Assembly: GCA_052436255.1 (NCBI GenBank)
Contig: JBQVNP010000005.1
Coordinates: forward strand, 1-64,000
Source of the DNA: Pelomonas sp052436255
Lineage (GTDB): Bacteria; Pseudomonadota; Gammaproteobacteria; Burkholderiales; Burkholderiaceae_C
DNA length: 64,000 nucleotides
Direction: 5' to 3'
Shown one piece after another: positions 40,744 through 48,928 of the stretch (position 1 is its first letter; each line of letters opens with the position of its first letter). The position numbers and the translations under genes are program-made. The notes beneath the pieces were generated by a model. That model was not told the origin of the DNA. It saw only the letters and a list, made by a program, of their open reading frames with translations, and searched no databases.

Positions 40744-42873
40744 CTAGCGCGGCGCACCGCCTTTGCGCGCGCTGTCCAAGGGAACAATGTTGTCGTGTAC
40801 GCGTGCGCCAAAGGCCTGCTCACGCAGTTGGGCGAGCTGGTCTCGCATGCGGGCTGCCTGCTCGAACTCCAGGTTGCGCGCGTGCTCCAGCATTTGCTTT
40901 TCGAGCTGGGCGATACGTTTGGCCAGATCCTTCTCGGACAAGTCCTCGACCTTGGCTGCAGCGAGCAGCTTGGCATCGTCCCGGCCGGACTCCGCCGAGT
41001 AGACCCCGTCGATCAGGTCCTTGATGCGCTTGGTCACGCTGCGCGGCGTGATGCCGTTTTCCTCGTTGAAGGCAATCTGCTTGGCGCGCCGCCGCTCGGT
41101 TTCTCCGATGGCCTTGCGCATCGACTCGGTGATGCGGTCACCGTAGAGGATGGCCTTGCCGTTGACATTGCGGGCCGCGCGCCCGATGGTCTGGATCAGG
41201 CTGCGTTCGGCGCGGAGGAAGCCTTCCTTGTCCGCGTCAAGGATGGCAACCAGGGAAACCTCGGGGATATCCAACCCCTCACGCAGCAGGTTGATGCCCA
41301 CCAACACGTCGAAGGCCCCCAGGCGCAGGTCACGCAGGATCTCGACGCGCTCCACCGTGTCGACGTCGGAGTGCAGGTAGCGCACCTTGACGCCGTTGTC
41401 GCTCAGGTAGTCGGTCAACTGCTCGGCCATGCGCTTGGTCAGCGTCGTGATGAGCACGCGCTCGTTGACCTCGACGCGCAACCGGATCTCCTGCAGCACA
41501 TCGTCCACCTGGTGCGTGGCCGGCCGCACCTCGACCAGCGGGTCCACGAGGCCGGTGGGGCGTACCACCTGCTCGACCACCTGGCCAGCATTGTCCTGCT
41601 CGTATTGGGCCGGCGTGGCGGACACGAAGATCGCCTGGCGCATCTTGCGTTCGAACTCGGCAAATTTCAGCGGCCGGTTGTCGAGTGCAGACGGCAGGCG
41701 AAAACCGTACTCCACCAGCGTCGTCTTGCGTGCCCGATCGCCGTTGTACATGCCGCCGAACTGACCGATCAGCACATGGCTCTCGTCCAGGAACATGAGG
41801 GCATCGGGCGGGAGGTAGTCCACCAGTGTCGGCGGGGGGTCGCCCGGCTGGGCGCCGGACAGGTGGCGCGTGTAGTTCTCGATGCCACGGCAGTGGCCCA
41901 CCTCCTGCAGCATCTCCAAATCGAACCGGGTGCGCTGCTCGACGCGCTGCGCCTCAACCAGCTTGCCTTCCTTGACGAAGAAGTCGACACGCTCGCGCAG
42001 CTCCTGCTTGATGGCGTCGGTGGCCGACAGCACGCGCTCGCGCGGCGTCACGTAGTGGCTGCTGGGGTAGACGGTAAAGCGCGGGATCTTCTGGCGAATG
42101 TGCCCGGTGAGCGGGTCGAACAGCGACAGCGCTTCGATCTCGTCGTCGAACAGCTCAATGCGGATGGCCAGCTCCGAGTGCTCGGCCGGAAAGACGTCGA
42201 TGGTGTCGCCCCGCACGCGGAAATGCCCACGCACAAACTCCATCTCGTTGCGCGTGTACTGCATGCGAATCAGGTGGGCGATGACGTCGCGCTGGCCCAT
42301 CTTGTCGCCCACCCGCAGCGTCATGATCATCTGGTGGTAGTCGCTCGGGTTGCCGATGCCGTAGATGGCCGACACCGACGCGACGATGATGACGTCGCGC
42401 CGCTCCAGCAGGCTCTTCGTGCAAGACAGCCGAAGCTGCTCGATATGCTCGTTGATCGCGCTGTCCTTCTCGATGAAGAGATCGCGCTGCGGCACATAGG
42501 CCTCGGGCTGGTAGTAGTCGTAGTAGCTGACGAAGTACTCGACCGCGTTGTTCGGAAAGAAGTCCCTGAACTCGCTGTAGAGCTGGGCGGCTAGCGTCTT
42601 GTTGGGTGCGAACACGATGGCCGGCCGGCCCAGGCGGGCGATGACATTGGCCATCGTGAAGGTCTTGCCCGAGCCGGTGACGCCCAGCAGCGTCTGGTAA
42701 CTCAAGCCATCGTTGATACCCTCGATCAATTGCTCAATCGCTGCCGGCTGGTCGCCCGCAGGCGGGAAGGGCTGGAACAGCTGGAACGGCGAGCCTTCGA
42801 AGCTGACGAATTCGCCCTTGCGTTCCTCCGTGTCGCTTTCGGAGCCGGGCTTGGCGTTCAAGGCTTCTTGCAT
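40744..42873 (-). CDS. uvrB: Excinuclease ABC subunit UvrB
   Basis: The damage-verifying helicase-like subunit of nucleotide excision repair. From ATG 42873 the protein has 709 residues. Walker A is LGVTGSGKT, the beta-hairpin region follows with YYDYYQPEAYVPQRD, the DEAD-like box is LMFLDESH, and the C-terminal UVR motif is IAQLEKQMLEHARNLEFEQA. Upstream in-frame TTG/GTG codons are less likely starts. I see no LexA-type CTGT-N8-ACAG box in the 115 bp before it. Confidence 0.95.
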   Translation of the reverse strand: MQEALNAKPGSESDTEERKGEFVSFEGSPFQLFQPFPPAGDQPAAIEQLIEGINDGLSYQTLLGVTGSGKTFTMANVIARLGRPAIVFAPNKTLAAQLYSEFRDFFPNNAVEYFVSYYDYYQPEAYVPQRDLFIEKDSAINEHIEQLRLSCTKSLLERRDVIIVASVSAIYGIGNPSDYHQMIMTLRVGDKMGQRDVIAHLIRMQYTRNEMEFVRGHFRVRGDTIDVFPAEHSELAIRIELFDDEIEALSLFDPLTGHIRQKIPRFTVYPSSHYVTPRERVLSATDAIKQELRERVDFFVKEGKLVEAQRVEQRTRFDLEMLQEVGHCRGIENYTRHLSGAQPGDPPPTLVDYLPPDALMFLDESHVLIGQFGGMYNGDRARKTTLVEYGFRLPSALDNRPLKFAEFERKMRQAIFVSATPAQYEQDNAGQVVEQVVRPTGLVDPLVEVRPATHQVDDVLQEIRLRVEVNERVLITTLTKRMAEQLTDYLSDNGVKVRYLHSDVDTVERVEILRDLRLGAFDVLVGINLLREGLDIPEVSLVAILDADKEGFLRAERSLIQTIGRAARNVNGKAILYGDRITESMRKAIGETERRRAKQIAFNEENGITPRSVTKRIKDLIDGVYSAESGRDDAKLLAAAKVEDLSEKDLAKRIAQLEKQMLEHARNLEFEQAARMRDQLAQLREQAFGARVHDNIVPLDSARKGGAPR

Positions 42874-42988
42874 GGGGGGAATCCCTGGGTTCACGGGCAA
42901 AATTGCTGCGCTGCGAAACCAGGCAGGTTAGCGCACACCCTGAGTTTTCAACCTCTCCCTGCTGCCAACGCCCTTTCAGGAATCCCTC

Positions 42989-44179
42989 ATGTCTTCTCTG
43001 TTCGCCGAAGTCACCCTTGCTCCCCGTGATCCCATCCTCGGCCTGAACGAGCAGTTCAACGCCGACACGCGCCCGGGCAAGGTCAACCTCGGCGTCGGCG
43101 TCTACTACGACGAAGCCGGCAAGTTGCCGCTGCTGAAGTGCGTCCGGGAAGCCGAGGCCGCCATGGCCGCCGCCCCCAAGCCGCGCGGCTACCTGCCCAT
43201 CGACGGCATCGCCGCCTATGACAAGGCGGTGCAAAAGCTGGTCTTCGGCAGCGAGTTGAAGAATGTCGCCACCGTGCAGGCCCTGGGCGGCACCGGCGCG
43301 CTGAAGATCGGCGCGGACTTCCTGCAGCAGCTCAACCCGACCTCCAAGGTGCTGATTTCCGACCCTAGCTGGGAGAACCACCGCGCGCTGTTCACGCAGG
43401 CCGGCTTCACGGTCGAGACCTATCCCTACTACGACGCTGCCAACAAGGGCATCAACTTCGACGGCATGCTGGCCGCGCTGAACGCAGCGCCGGCCGGCAC
43501 CGTCGTCGTGCTGCATGCCTGCTGCCACAACCCGACCGGCTATGACATCACGGCGGCCCAGTGGGCCCAGGTCGTCGCAGCCGTCAAGGCCAGGGGCCTG
43601 ACACCCTTCCTGGACATGGCCTACCAGGGCTTTGGCTTCGGCCTGAAGGAAGACGGCGAGGCCGTGCGCCAGTTCATGGCCGCCGGTGTCGGCTTCTTCG
43701 TATCGACCAGCTTCTCCAAGAGCTTCTCGCTCTATGGCGAGCGCGTCGGCGCGCTGAGCGTCGTCTGCAGCAGCGACGAGGAAGCCGTGCGGGTGTTGTC
43801 CCAGCTCAAGATCATGATCCGAACCAACTACTCCAACCCGCCCACCCATGGTGCGCAGGTCGTCGCCCAGGTGCTGGGCGACGACAGGTTGCGCGCGTTG
43901 TGGGAGGAAGAGCTGGCCGGCATGCGCACCCGCATCAAGGCGATGCGCGGCGCGCTGGTGGCGGCGCTGAACGCAGCCGGTGTGACCCAGGACCTGGGCT
44001 TTGTCACCGAACAACTCGGCATGTTCAGCTACTCGGGTCTGTCGGCGCCGCAGATGCAGCGCCTGCGCAGCGAGTTTGGCGTCTACGGCGTCGACTCGGG
44101 CCGCATCTGCGTGGCGGCTCTGAACGAGGGCAATCTACCGACCGTTGCCGGTGCCATGGCCGCTGTCATCAAGGACTGA
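42989..44179 (+). CDS. Aromatic amino acid aminotransferase (TyrB/AspC class)
   Basis: A 396-residue fold-type I PLP transaminase. The PLP lysine motif is SFSKSFSLYGERVG, the substrate-carboxylate Arg lies near the C-terminus in GVDSGRICVAALN, and NPTGYD marks the cofactor pocket. The length and sequence style fit the TyrB/AspC group; whether aspartate or tyrosine/phenylalanine is preferred cannot be told. It is divergent from uvrB with 115 bp between. Confidence 0.92.
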   Translation: MSSLFAEVTLAPRDPILGLNEQFNADTRPGKVNLGVGVYYDEAGKLPLLKCVREAEAAMAAAPKPRGYLPIDGIAAYDKAVQKLVFGSELKNVATVQALGGTGALKIGADFLQQLNPTSKVLISDPSWENHRALFTQAGFTVETYPYYDAANKGINFDGMLAALNAAPAGTVVVLHACCHNPTGYDITAAQWAQVVAAVKARGLTPFLDMAYQGFGFGLKEDGEAVRQFMAAGVGFFVSTSFSKSFSLYGERVGALSVVCSSDEEAVRVLSQLKIMIRTNYSNPPTHGAQVVAQVLGDDRLRALWEEELAGMRTRIKAMRGALVAALNAAGVTQDLGFVTEQLGMFSYSGLSAPQMQRLRSEFGVYGVDSGRICVAALNEGNLPTVAGAMAAVIKD

Positions 44180-44199
44180 ACGCACCTTTGAAGTGCGCA

Positions 44200-44224
44200 G
44201 GATTGGCGGTTTGACCGCCAATCC
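44200..44224 (+). terminator. Hairpin after the aminotransferase gene
   Basis: A perfect 10 bp stem GGATTGGCGG/CCGCCAATCC (44200-44209 and 44215-44224) with loop TTTGA starts 20 bp past the stop codon. It has no T-run, so termination is likely weak or factor-assisted. Confidence 0.5.
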
Positions 44225-44300
44225 ATGTTGCAGCGCACAAGCAGGAAAGCGTTTTCTGGCACCATCGCGGCATTCCCGGCCCCTAGTTCAAGGTTTTGCC

Positions 44301-45620
44301 ATGCTGTATCAGCTCTTCGAAACCCAGCGCGCTCTGCTCAGCCCCTTCTCGGAGTTCGCCGCCGCATCGGCCAAGCTCTACAGCCACCCGCTGTCCCCGT
44401 TCGCGCACACGCCGATGGCGCAGCGCCTGTCGGCTAGCCTGGACCTGGCGCACCGCCTCGCCAAGGACTACGAGAAGCCCGAGTTCGACATCAAGACGGT
44501 TGAGGTCGATGGCGTCGACGTCGCCGTGCAGGAGTTGGTGGCATTAGAAAAGCCCTTCTGCCGCCTGCTGCGCTTCAAGCGCTACACCGACGACCTCGGC
44601 GTGCTGTCCGAAATGAAGGACCAGCCCACGGTCCTCGTCGTCTCGCCCCTGTCCGGCCACCACAGCACCCTGCTGCGCGAGACCGTCAAGCAACTGCTGA
44701 AGAGCCATAAGGTCTACATCACCGACTGGACCGATGCGCGCATGGTGCCACTGGAAGTTGGCCCCTTCCACCTGGACGATTACATCGCCTACGTGCAGGA
44801 GTTCATCCGCCATGTCGGCGGCGCCGACAGCCACGTCATCTCGGTCTGCCAACCCACCGTGCCGGTGCTGGCTGCCATCTCGTTGATGGCCAGCCGCGGC
44901 GAGCCGACACCGCGCAGCATGACCATGATGGGCGGGCCCATTGACGCCCGCAAGAGCCCGACGGCCGTCAACAACCTGGCCATGAACCGCAGCTACAGCT
45001 GGTTCGAGAACAACGTCATCTACCGCGTGCCCACCAACTTCCCTGGCGCCGGCCGCGCGGTCTACCCCGGCTTCCTTCAGCACACCGGCTTCGTGGCGAT
45101 GAACCCGGACCGCCACCTGACTTCGCACTACGACTACTTCCTAGACCTGGTGCGCGGCGACGACGAGGGCGCCGAGGCGCATCGGCGCTTCTATGACGAA
45201 TACAACGCCGTGCTCGACATGCCGGCCGAGTACTACCTCGACACCATCAAGACGGTTTTCCAGGACTTCGCCCTCGTCAACGGCACGTGGCAGGTCAATG
45301 GCGAGTTCGTGCGGCCACAGGACATCACGACCACCGCGCTGCTGACTGTCGAGGGCGAGCTGGACGACATCTCCGGCGCTGGCCAGACCAAGGCCGCACA
45401 TGACATCTGCTCGGGCGTGCCGAAGGCTCACCAGTTCCACTACGACGCCATCGGCGCGGGCCACTACGGCATCTTCTCGGGCCGCCGCTGGCGCGACAAC
45501 GTCTACCCGGAAGTGCGCGATTTCATCGCCAAGTACGAAGCCGCGCCGCTGAAGAAAACCACCAAGGCCTCAACGACGAGGGCCACCGCACCGGCGCCAC
45601 GCCCACGTCGCAAAGCGTGA
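44301..45620 (+). CDS. phaZ: Intracellular polyhydroxyalkanoate depolymerase
   Basis: A 439-residue enzyme that mobilises stored PHB/PHA granules. The alpha/beta-hydrolase nucleophile lies in ISVCQPTVPV, with Cys at residue 183, the same residue number as the active cysteine of Ralstonia eutropha PhaZ1. Other family stretches are VSPLSGHHSTLLRETV and TDWTDARMVP. The C-terminal tail is Lys/Arg/Ala-rich, as in granule-associated proteins. Start at ATG 44301; the longer frame would enter the aminotransferase gene. Its stop overlaps the GTG of the ferredoxin gene behind it. Confidence 0.94.
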   Translation: MLYQLFETQRALLSPFSEFAAASAKLYSHPLSPFAHTPMAQRLSASLDLAHRLAKDYEKPEFDIKTVEVDGVDVAVQELVALEKPFCRLLRFKRYTDDLGVLSEMKDQPTVLVVSPLSGHHSTLLRETVKQLLKSHKVYITDWTDARMVPLEVGPFHLDDYIAYVQEFIRHVGGADSHVISVCQPTVPVLAAISLMASRGEPTPRSMTMMGGPIDARKSPTAVNNLAMNRSYSWFENNVIYRVPTNFPGAGRAVYPGFLQHTGFVAMNPDRHLTSHYDYFLDLVRGDDEGAEAHRRFYDEYNAVLDMPAEYYLDTIKTVFQDFALVNGTWQVNGEFVRPQDITTTALLTVEGELDDISGAGQTKAAHDICSGVPKAHQFHYDAIGAGHYGIFSGRRWRDNVYPEVRDFIAKYEAAPLKKTTKASTTRATAPAPRPRRKA

Positions 45621-46261
45621 ACCTCGCCGCGCTGATCGACGCGGCATTGCCGCAGACCCAGTGCACCCGCTGCGGCTACCCGGATTGCCGCAGCTACGCC
45701 GAGGCTGTTGCCGCGGCGCAGGCCGACATCAACCAATGCCCGCCAGGCGGTGCTGCGGGCGTCGCGCGGCTGGCGGCGATCACCGGGCGCCCTGCCCGCG
45801 CGTTGAACCCCGTCAATGGCGTTGAAGCGACGCGCGGTGTCGCCGTCATCGACGAGGCCTGGTGCATCGGCTGCACGCTGTGCATCAAGGCCTGCCCTGC
45901 GGATTGCATCGTCGGAGCGCCCAAGGTGATGCATGTCGTCGTGACCGCCCAATGCACCGGTTGCGAGCTGTGCGTACCCGCCTGCCCGGTGGACTGCATC
46001 TCCATGCCCGAGATCACGGCGGCGACCGGGTGGGCCGCCTGGAGCCAGCCACAGGCCGACGAAGCCCGCGAACGCTACGCCTTCCGCCAGTTCCGCCGCC
46101 ATCGCGAGGCCCAGGAGAACGAGGTGCGACTGGCCGCAAGCGCCCAAGCCAAGCTGGCCGATCTGCCCGCCGCCTCAAGCATCACCGACCCCGCCCAACT
46201 CGACCGCAAGCGCGCGGCCATCGAAGCCGCGCTGGCCCGTGCGCGCGCAAAACGCGACTGA
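45617..46261 (+). CDS. rsxB: RnfB/RsxB-like electron transport ferredoxin
   Basis: A 214-residue Fe-S protein without the N-terminal membrane helix of classical RnfB. It has an N-terminal Fe-S domain (CTRCGYPDC with a later QCPPGG) and two [4Fe-4S] ferredoxin motifs (CIGCTLCIKACP and CTGCELCVPACP). The C-terminal third is a charged Ala/Arg-rich helix. Stand-alone rsxB next to nth is a common betaproteobacterial order. The GTG start overlaps the phaZ stop by 4 bp, so the two are coupled. Partner proteins are not in the window. Confidence 0.88.
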   Translation: MNLAALIDAALPQTQCTRCGYPDCRSYAEAVAAAQADINQCPPGGAAGVARLAAITGRPARALNPVNGVEATRGVAVIDEAWCIGCTLCIKACPADCIVGAPKVMHVVVTAQCTGCELCVPACPVDCISMPEITAATGWAAWSQPQADEARERYAFRQFRRHREAQENEVRLAASAQAKLADLPAASSITDPAQLDRKRAAIEAALARARAKRD

Positions 46262-46270
46262 CAATCCGGC

Positions 46271-46915
46271 ATGAACGCCAGTCAAGTCGAACGCTTTTTT
46301 GCCACGCTCAAGGCCGCCAACCCGGCACCGCAGACCGAGCTGGAGTTCGCGAGCGTGTTCGAGTTGCTGACCGCCGTGCTGCTGTCCGCACAGGCCACGG
46401 ACGTCGGCGTCAACAAGGCCACCAGCCGCCTGTTCGCCGTCGCCAACACGCCTGCGCAGATCCTCGCGCTCGGCCCAGAGCGCCTTGAGTCGCACATCAA
46501 GACCATCGGCCTCTACCGCAGCAAGGCCAGGCATCTGCTGCAGACCTGCCACATGCTCATCGACCGGCACGGCGGTGAAGTGCCGCGCACGCGCACCGAA
46601 CTCGAAGCCCTGCCCGGCGTGGGCCGCAAGACGGCCAACGTCGTGCTCAACGTCGCTTTCGGCGAGCCGACGATGGCGGTGGACACGCATATCTTTCGCG
46701 TCAGCAACCGCACCGGTCTGGCACCGGGCAAGACACCCACTGCCGTCGAGATGGGGCTGCTGGACCGCGTGCCGACCGACTATCTCGTCGATGCCCACCA
46801 CTGGCTGATCCTGCACGGCCGCTACGTTTGCCAGGCGCGCAGGCCGCTTTGTCACGTTTGCGCCGTCATCAATGAGTGCGGCACCGGCCGCCTCCTAAAA
46901 TCGGCTGCTGCTTGA
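46271..46915 (+). CDS. nth: Endonuclease III
   Basis: A 214-residue base-excision-repair glycosylase/AP lyase for oxidised pyrimidines. The helix-hairpin-helix LPGVGRKTANVVL carries the catalytic Lys, and VDTHIFRVSNRTG the catalytic Asp. The [4Fe-4S] cluster loop C-x6-C-x2-C-x5-C is complete (from CQARRPLC to INEC). It lies 9 bp after rsxB. Confidence 0.96.
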   Translation: MNASQVERFFATLKAANPAPQTELEFASVFELLTAVLLSAQATDVGVNKATSRLFAVANTPAQILALGPERLESHIKTIGLYRSKARHLLQTCHMLIDRHGGEVPRTRTELEALPGVGRKTANVVLNVAFGEPTMAVDTHIFRVSNRTGLAPGKTPTAVEMGLLDRVPTDYLVDAHHWLILHGRYVCQARRPLCHVCAVINECGTGRLLKSAAA

Positions 46916-46928
46916 CTCACCTCCCCCC

Positions 46929-47138
46929 ATGGCCAGCCTCAACGATCTGACCGACCGCGTCGAACGCCTGCTGTTGCGCCACGACGAGATCACCCGCACC
47001 AACGCGCTGCTGCTTGAGCAGGTCACCACACTCATGCAGGAGCGCGACAGCCTGCGCTCGCGCTTGAACGCTGCCCGCGCCCGCGTCGACGCCCTGCTGG
47101 AACGGCTGCCCATCGAGGCCCCCAAGGAAGACGCATGA
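46929..47138 (+). CDS. TIGR02449/ZapB-like small coiled-coil protein
   Basis: A 69-residue protein that is nearly all coiled coil (VERLLLRHDEITRTNALLLE and onward). It matches the small TIGR02449-type proteins encoded directly before zapA. A cell-division role beside ZapA is inferred from this place and its coiled-coil form. It overlaps zapA by 4 bp. Confidence 0.8.
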   Translation: MASLNDLTDRVERLLLRHDEITRTNALLLEQVTTLMQERDSLRSRLNAARARVDALLERLPIEAPKEDA

Positions 47139-47446
47139 AGCAGATGGAAGTGACCATCATGGGCCAGGGCTACCTGCTCGGCTGCCCCGAGGGTGGCGAG
47201 GCCGCGCTGACGGCCGCCGTGGCCCATGTGGATCGCGAGATGAGCGCCATCCGCGACGCCGGCAAAGTCAAGGCACGCGAGCGCATCGCCGTGCTGGCCG
47301 CGCTGAACCTTGCCTATCAGCTGGTCGAAGCGCCGCATCAAGCGCCGGTTTCGGGGCCGGCTTCTACGCCGGTTTCTTCACCCGAAGTCGATACCCTCAT
47401 CAAGCGCCTGGATGAAGCACTCGGAAACGATGGGCAGTTGCTCTGA
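47135..47446 (+). CDS. zapA: Cell division protein ZapA
   Basis: A 103-residue FtsZ-ring stabiliser. The N-terminal domain starts with KQMEVTIMGQGYLLGCPEG, and a C-terminal dimerising helix follows (RIAVLAALNLAYQLVEA). 6S RNA begins about 15 bp after the stop, the classic zapA-ssrS order. Confidence 0.93.
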   Translation: MKQMEVTIMGQGYLLGCPEGGEAALTAAVAHVDREMSAIRDAGKVKARERIAVLAALNLAYQLVEAPHQAPVSGPASTPVSSPEVDTLIKRLDEALGNDGQLL

Positions 47447-47450
47447 GTCT

Positions 47451-47456
47451 TAGAAT
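47451..47456 (+). promoter_or_regulatory. -10 element of the 6S RNA promoter
   Basis: TAGAAT lies 7-8 nt before the predicted 6S RNA 5' end. No good -35 is visible at 16-18 bp, so part of the signal may be missing or the gene may also be read from zapA. Confidence 0.5.
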
Positions 47457-47461
47457 TGGCA

Positions 47462-47645
47462 CCGTCCACCGCTTTCCCGGGGCTTTATTTCCTTCATCCG
47501 ATGCTCTATGAGCAAGGGCTTGGAACATACCGGACGGGCGTGATCGTCTCGCGTCAGATGAACCCGAAGTCCGGCTGACCTCGCCCACCTGATTACCCCT
47601 GGGTGTTCAGGATCTCGGCCCCCCGATTGCGGTGGACACCTTCTT
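47462..47645 (+). ncRNA. ssrS: 6S RNA
   Basis: About 180 nt, closed by a perfect 9 bp terminal stem GTCCACCGC/GCGGTGGAC (47464-47472 with 47629-47637). Next to it pyrimidine- and GC-rich strands (TTTCCCGGGGC, CGGCCCCCCG) continue the closing stem toward a large central bubble. The 3' half ACCCCTGGGTGTTCAGGATCTCGG style is typical of proteobacterial 6S. By family it mimics an open promoter and sequesters sigma-70 RNA polymerase in stationary phase. The location directly after zapA is conserved. Ends are approximate. Confidence 0.85.
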
Positions 47646-47663
47646 CGCACTTAGCATCAGCCC

Positions 47664-48119
47664 ATGAATTACTGGCTGATGAAGTCTGAGCCCGACGAGG
47701 CCTCCATCCTTCACCTGGAACGCGCCGGCACCCTGCCGTGGACCGGCGTGCGCAACTACCAGGCGCGGAACTTCATGCGCGACCACATGCGCATTGGCGA
47801 CGGCGTGCTCTTCTATCACTCGTCATGCCCCGAACCCGGCATCGTGGGCCTGGCCGAGGTCTGCAGCACGGCCTACCCGGACGCCACGCAGTTCGATGCG
47901 AGCAGCCCCTACCACGACGCCAAGTCCAAGCCCGACGCGCCGCGCTGGATGCACGTCGACGTGCGCTGGCGTGAGACGACGCGGCTGCTCAGCCTGAAGG
48001 AGATGCGCGACGCACCCGAGCTTGCGTCCATGCAGGTCCTGCAGCGCGGCAACCGGCTGTCGATCACGCCGGTCACGCCGATCGAATGGCGGGCGGTGTT
48101 GAACCGCCTGAAGAAATGA
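47664..48119 (+). CDS. EVE domain-containing protein
   Basis: A 151-residue PUA-like EVE protein beginning MNYWLMKSEPDEASILHLER, with WTGVRNYQARNFMRDHMRIGDGVLFYHSS and the GLAEV strand. EVE domains bind modified bases in DNA or RNA; this thymocyte-nuclear-protein-like subgroup is common in housekeeping contexts. It follows 6S RNA and overlaps the next gene (ATGA). Confidence 0.9.
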   Translation: MNYWLMKSEPDEASILHLERAGTLPWTGVRNYQARNFMRDHMRIGDGVLFYHSSCPEPGIVGLAEVCSTAYPDATQFDASSPYHDAKSKPDAPRWMHVDVRWRETTRLLSLKEMRDAPELASMQVLQRGNRLSITPVTPIEWRAVLNRLKK

Positions 48120-48928
48120 CGGCGGGCCTCGTTGCCGAGCTGATCGCGCTGGGTTTGGCGGCCGGCTTTCTGGCCGGCTTGCTCGGCATCGGCGGCGGCA
48201 TGCTGATGGTGCCCATCCTGACCTTCATCCTCGGCCAGCGTGGCGTCGAGCCCGGCCTGGCGGTCAAGATGGCGATCGCGACATCGATGGCGACCATCAT
48301 GTTCACGTCGCTGTCCAGCGTGCGCGCCCACCACCAACGCGGCGCCGTGCGCTGGGATCTGGTCAAGGGCCTGGCGCCCGGCATCCTGGCCGGTGGCCTG
48401 CTCGCTGGCGCGAGTTTGTTCGGGCTGCTCAAGGGCGCCTGGCTCGCGCTGGTCTTCGCGGTGTTCGTCAGCTTCTCGGCCTGGCAGATGCTGCGCAACA
48501 AGCGCCCGGCCCCGGGCCGCCAGATGCCAGGTCAGGCCGGCCAGTTCGGCGTGGGCGCCGGCATCGGCCTGTTGTCCGGCCTGGTGGGGGCGGGTGGCGG
48601 CTTTGCCAGCGTGCCCTTCATGGTCTGGTGCAATGTGCCGGTTCACCTGGCCGTGGCCACCAGCGCCGCACTGGGGTTTCCCATCGCCGTCGCGAACACC
48701 CTGGGCTATGTCGTCGGCGGTTGGGGCCTGGAGGCCGCGCTGCCGGGCGCCTTTGGCTATCTCTACCTGCCGGCGTTGGCATTGATTGCCGCGGCAAGCG
48801 TGACGATGGCACCACTTGGCGCGCGCGCCGCGCATGCGATGAACGTGGCGCAGCTGAAAAAGGTCTTCGCGACGCTCTTGTTCGCCCTCGCCGCCTACAT
48901 GCTCTGGCGAGGCCTGTCGGCGCTTTAA
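48116..48928 (+). CDS. Sulfite exporter TauE/SafE family protein
   Basis: A 270-residue membrane protein with seven to eight helices. Two repeats carry the family's glycine motifs, GLLGIGGGMLMVPIL near residue 23 and GLVGAGGGFASVPFM near residue 163. Members move sulfite, sulfoacetate or other organosulfur anions; substrate unknown here. Start at 48116 overlaps the EVE stop. Its stop overlaps the convergent PAS-GGDEF gene by 4 bp. Confidence 0.88.
   Translation: MTAGLVAELIALGLAAGFLAGLLGIGGGMLMVPILTFILGQRGVEPGLAVKMAIATSMATIMFTSLSSVRAHHQRGAVRWDLVKGLAPGILAGGLLAGASLFGLLKGAWLALVFAVFVSFSAWQMLRNKRPAPGRQMPGQAGQFGVGAGIGLLSGLVGAGGGFASVPFMVWCNVPVHLAVATSAALGFPIAVANTLGYVVGGWGLEAALPGAFGYLYLPALALIAAASVTMAPLGARAAHAMNVAQLKKVFATLLFALAAYMLWRGLSAL

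Noticed and set aside
42874..42988. LexA/SOS box upstream of uvrB
   Set aside because: No CTGT-N8-ACAG-like sequence is present in the gap.
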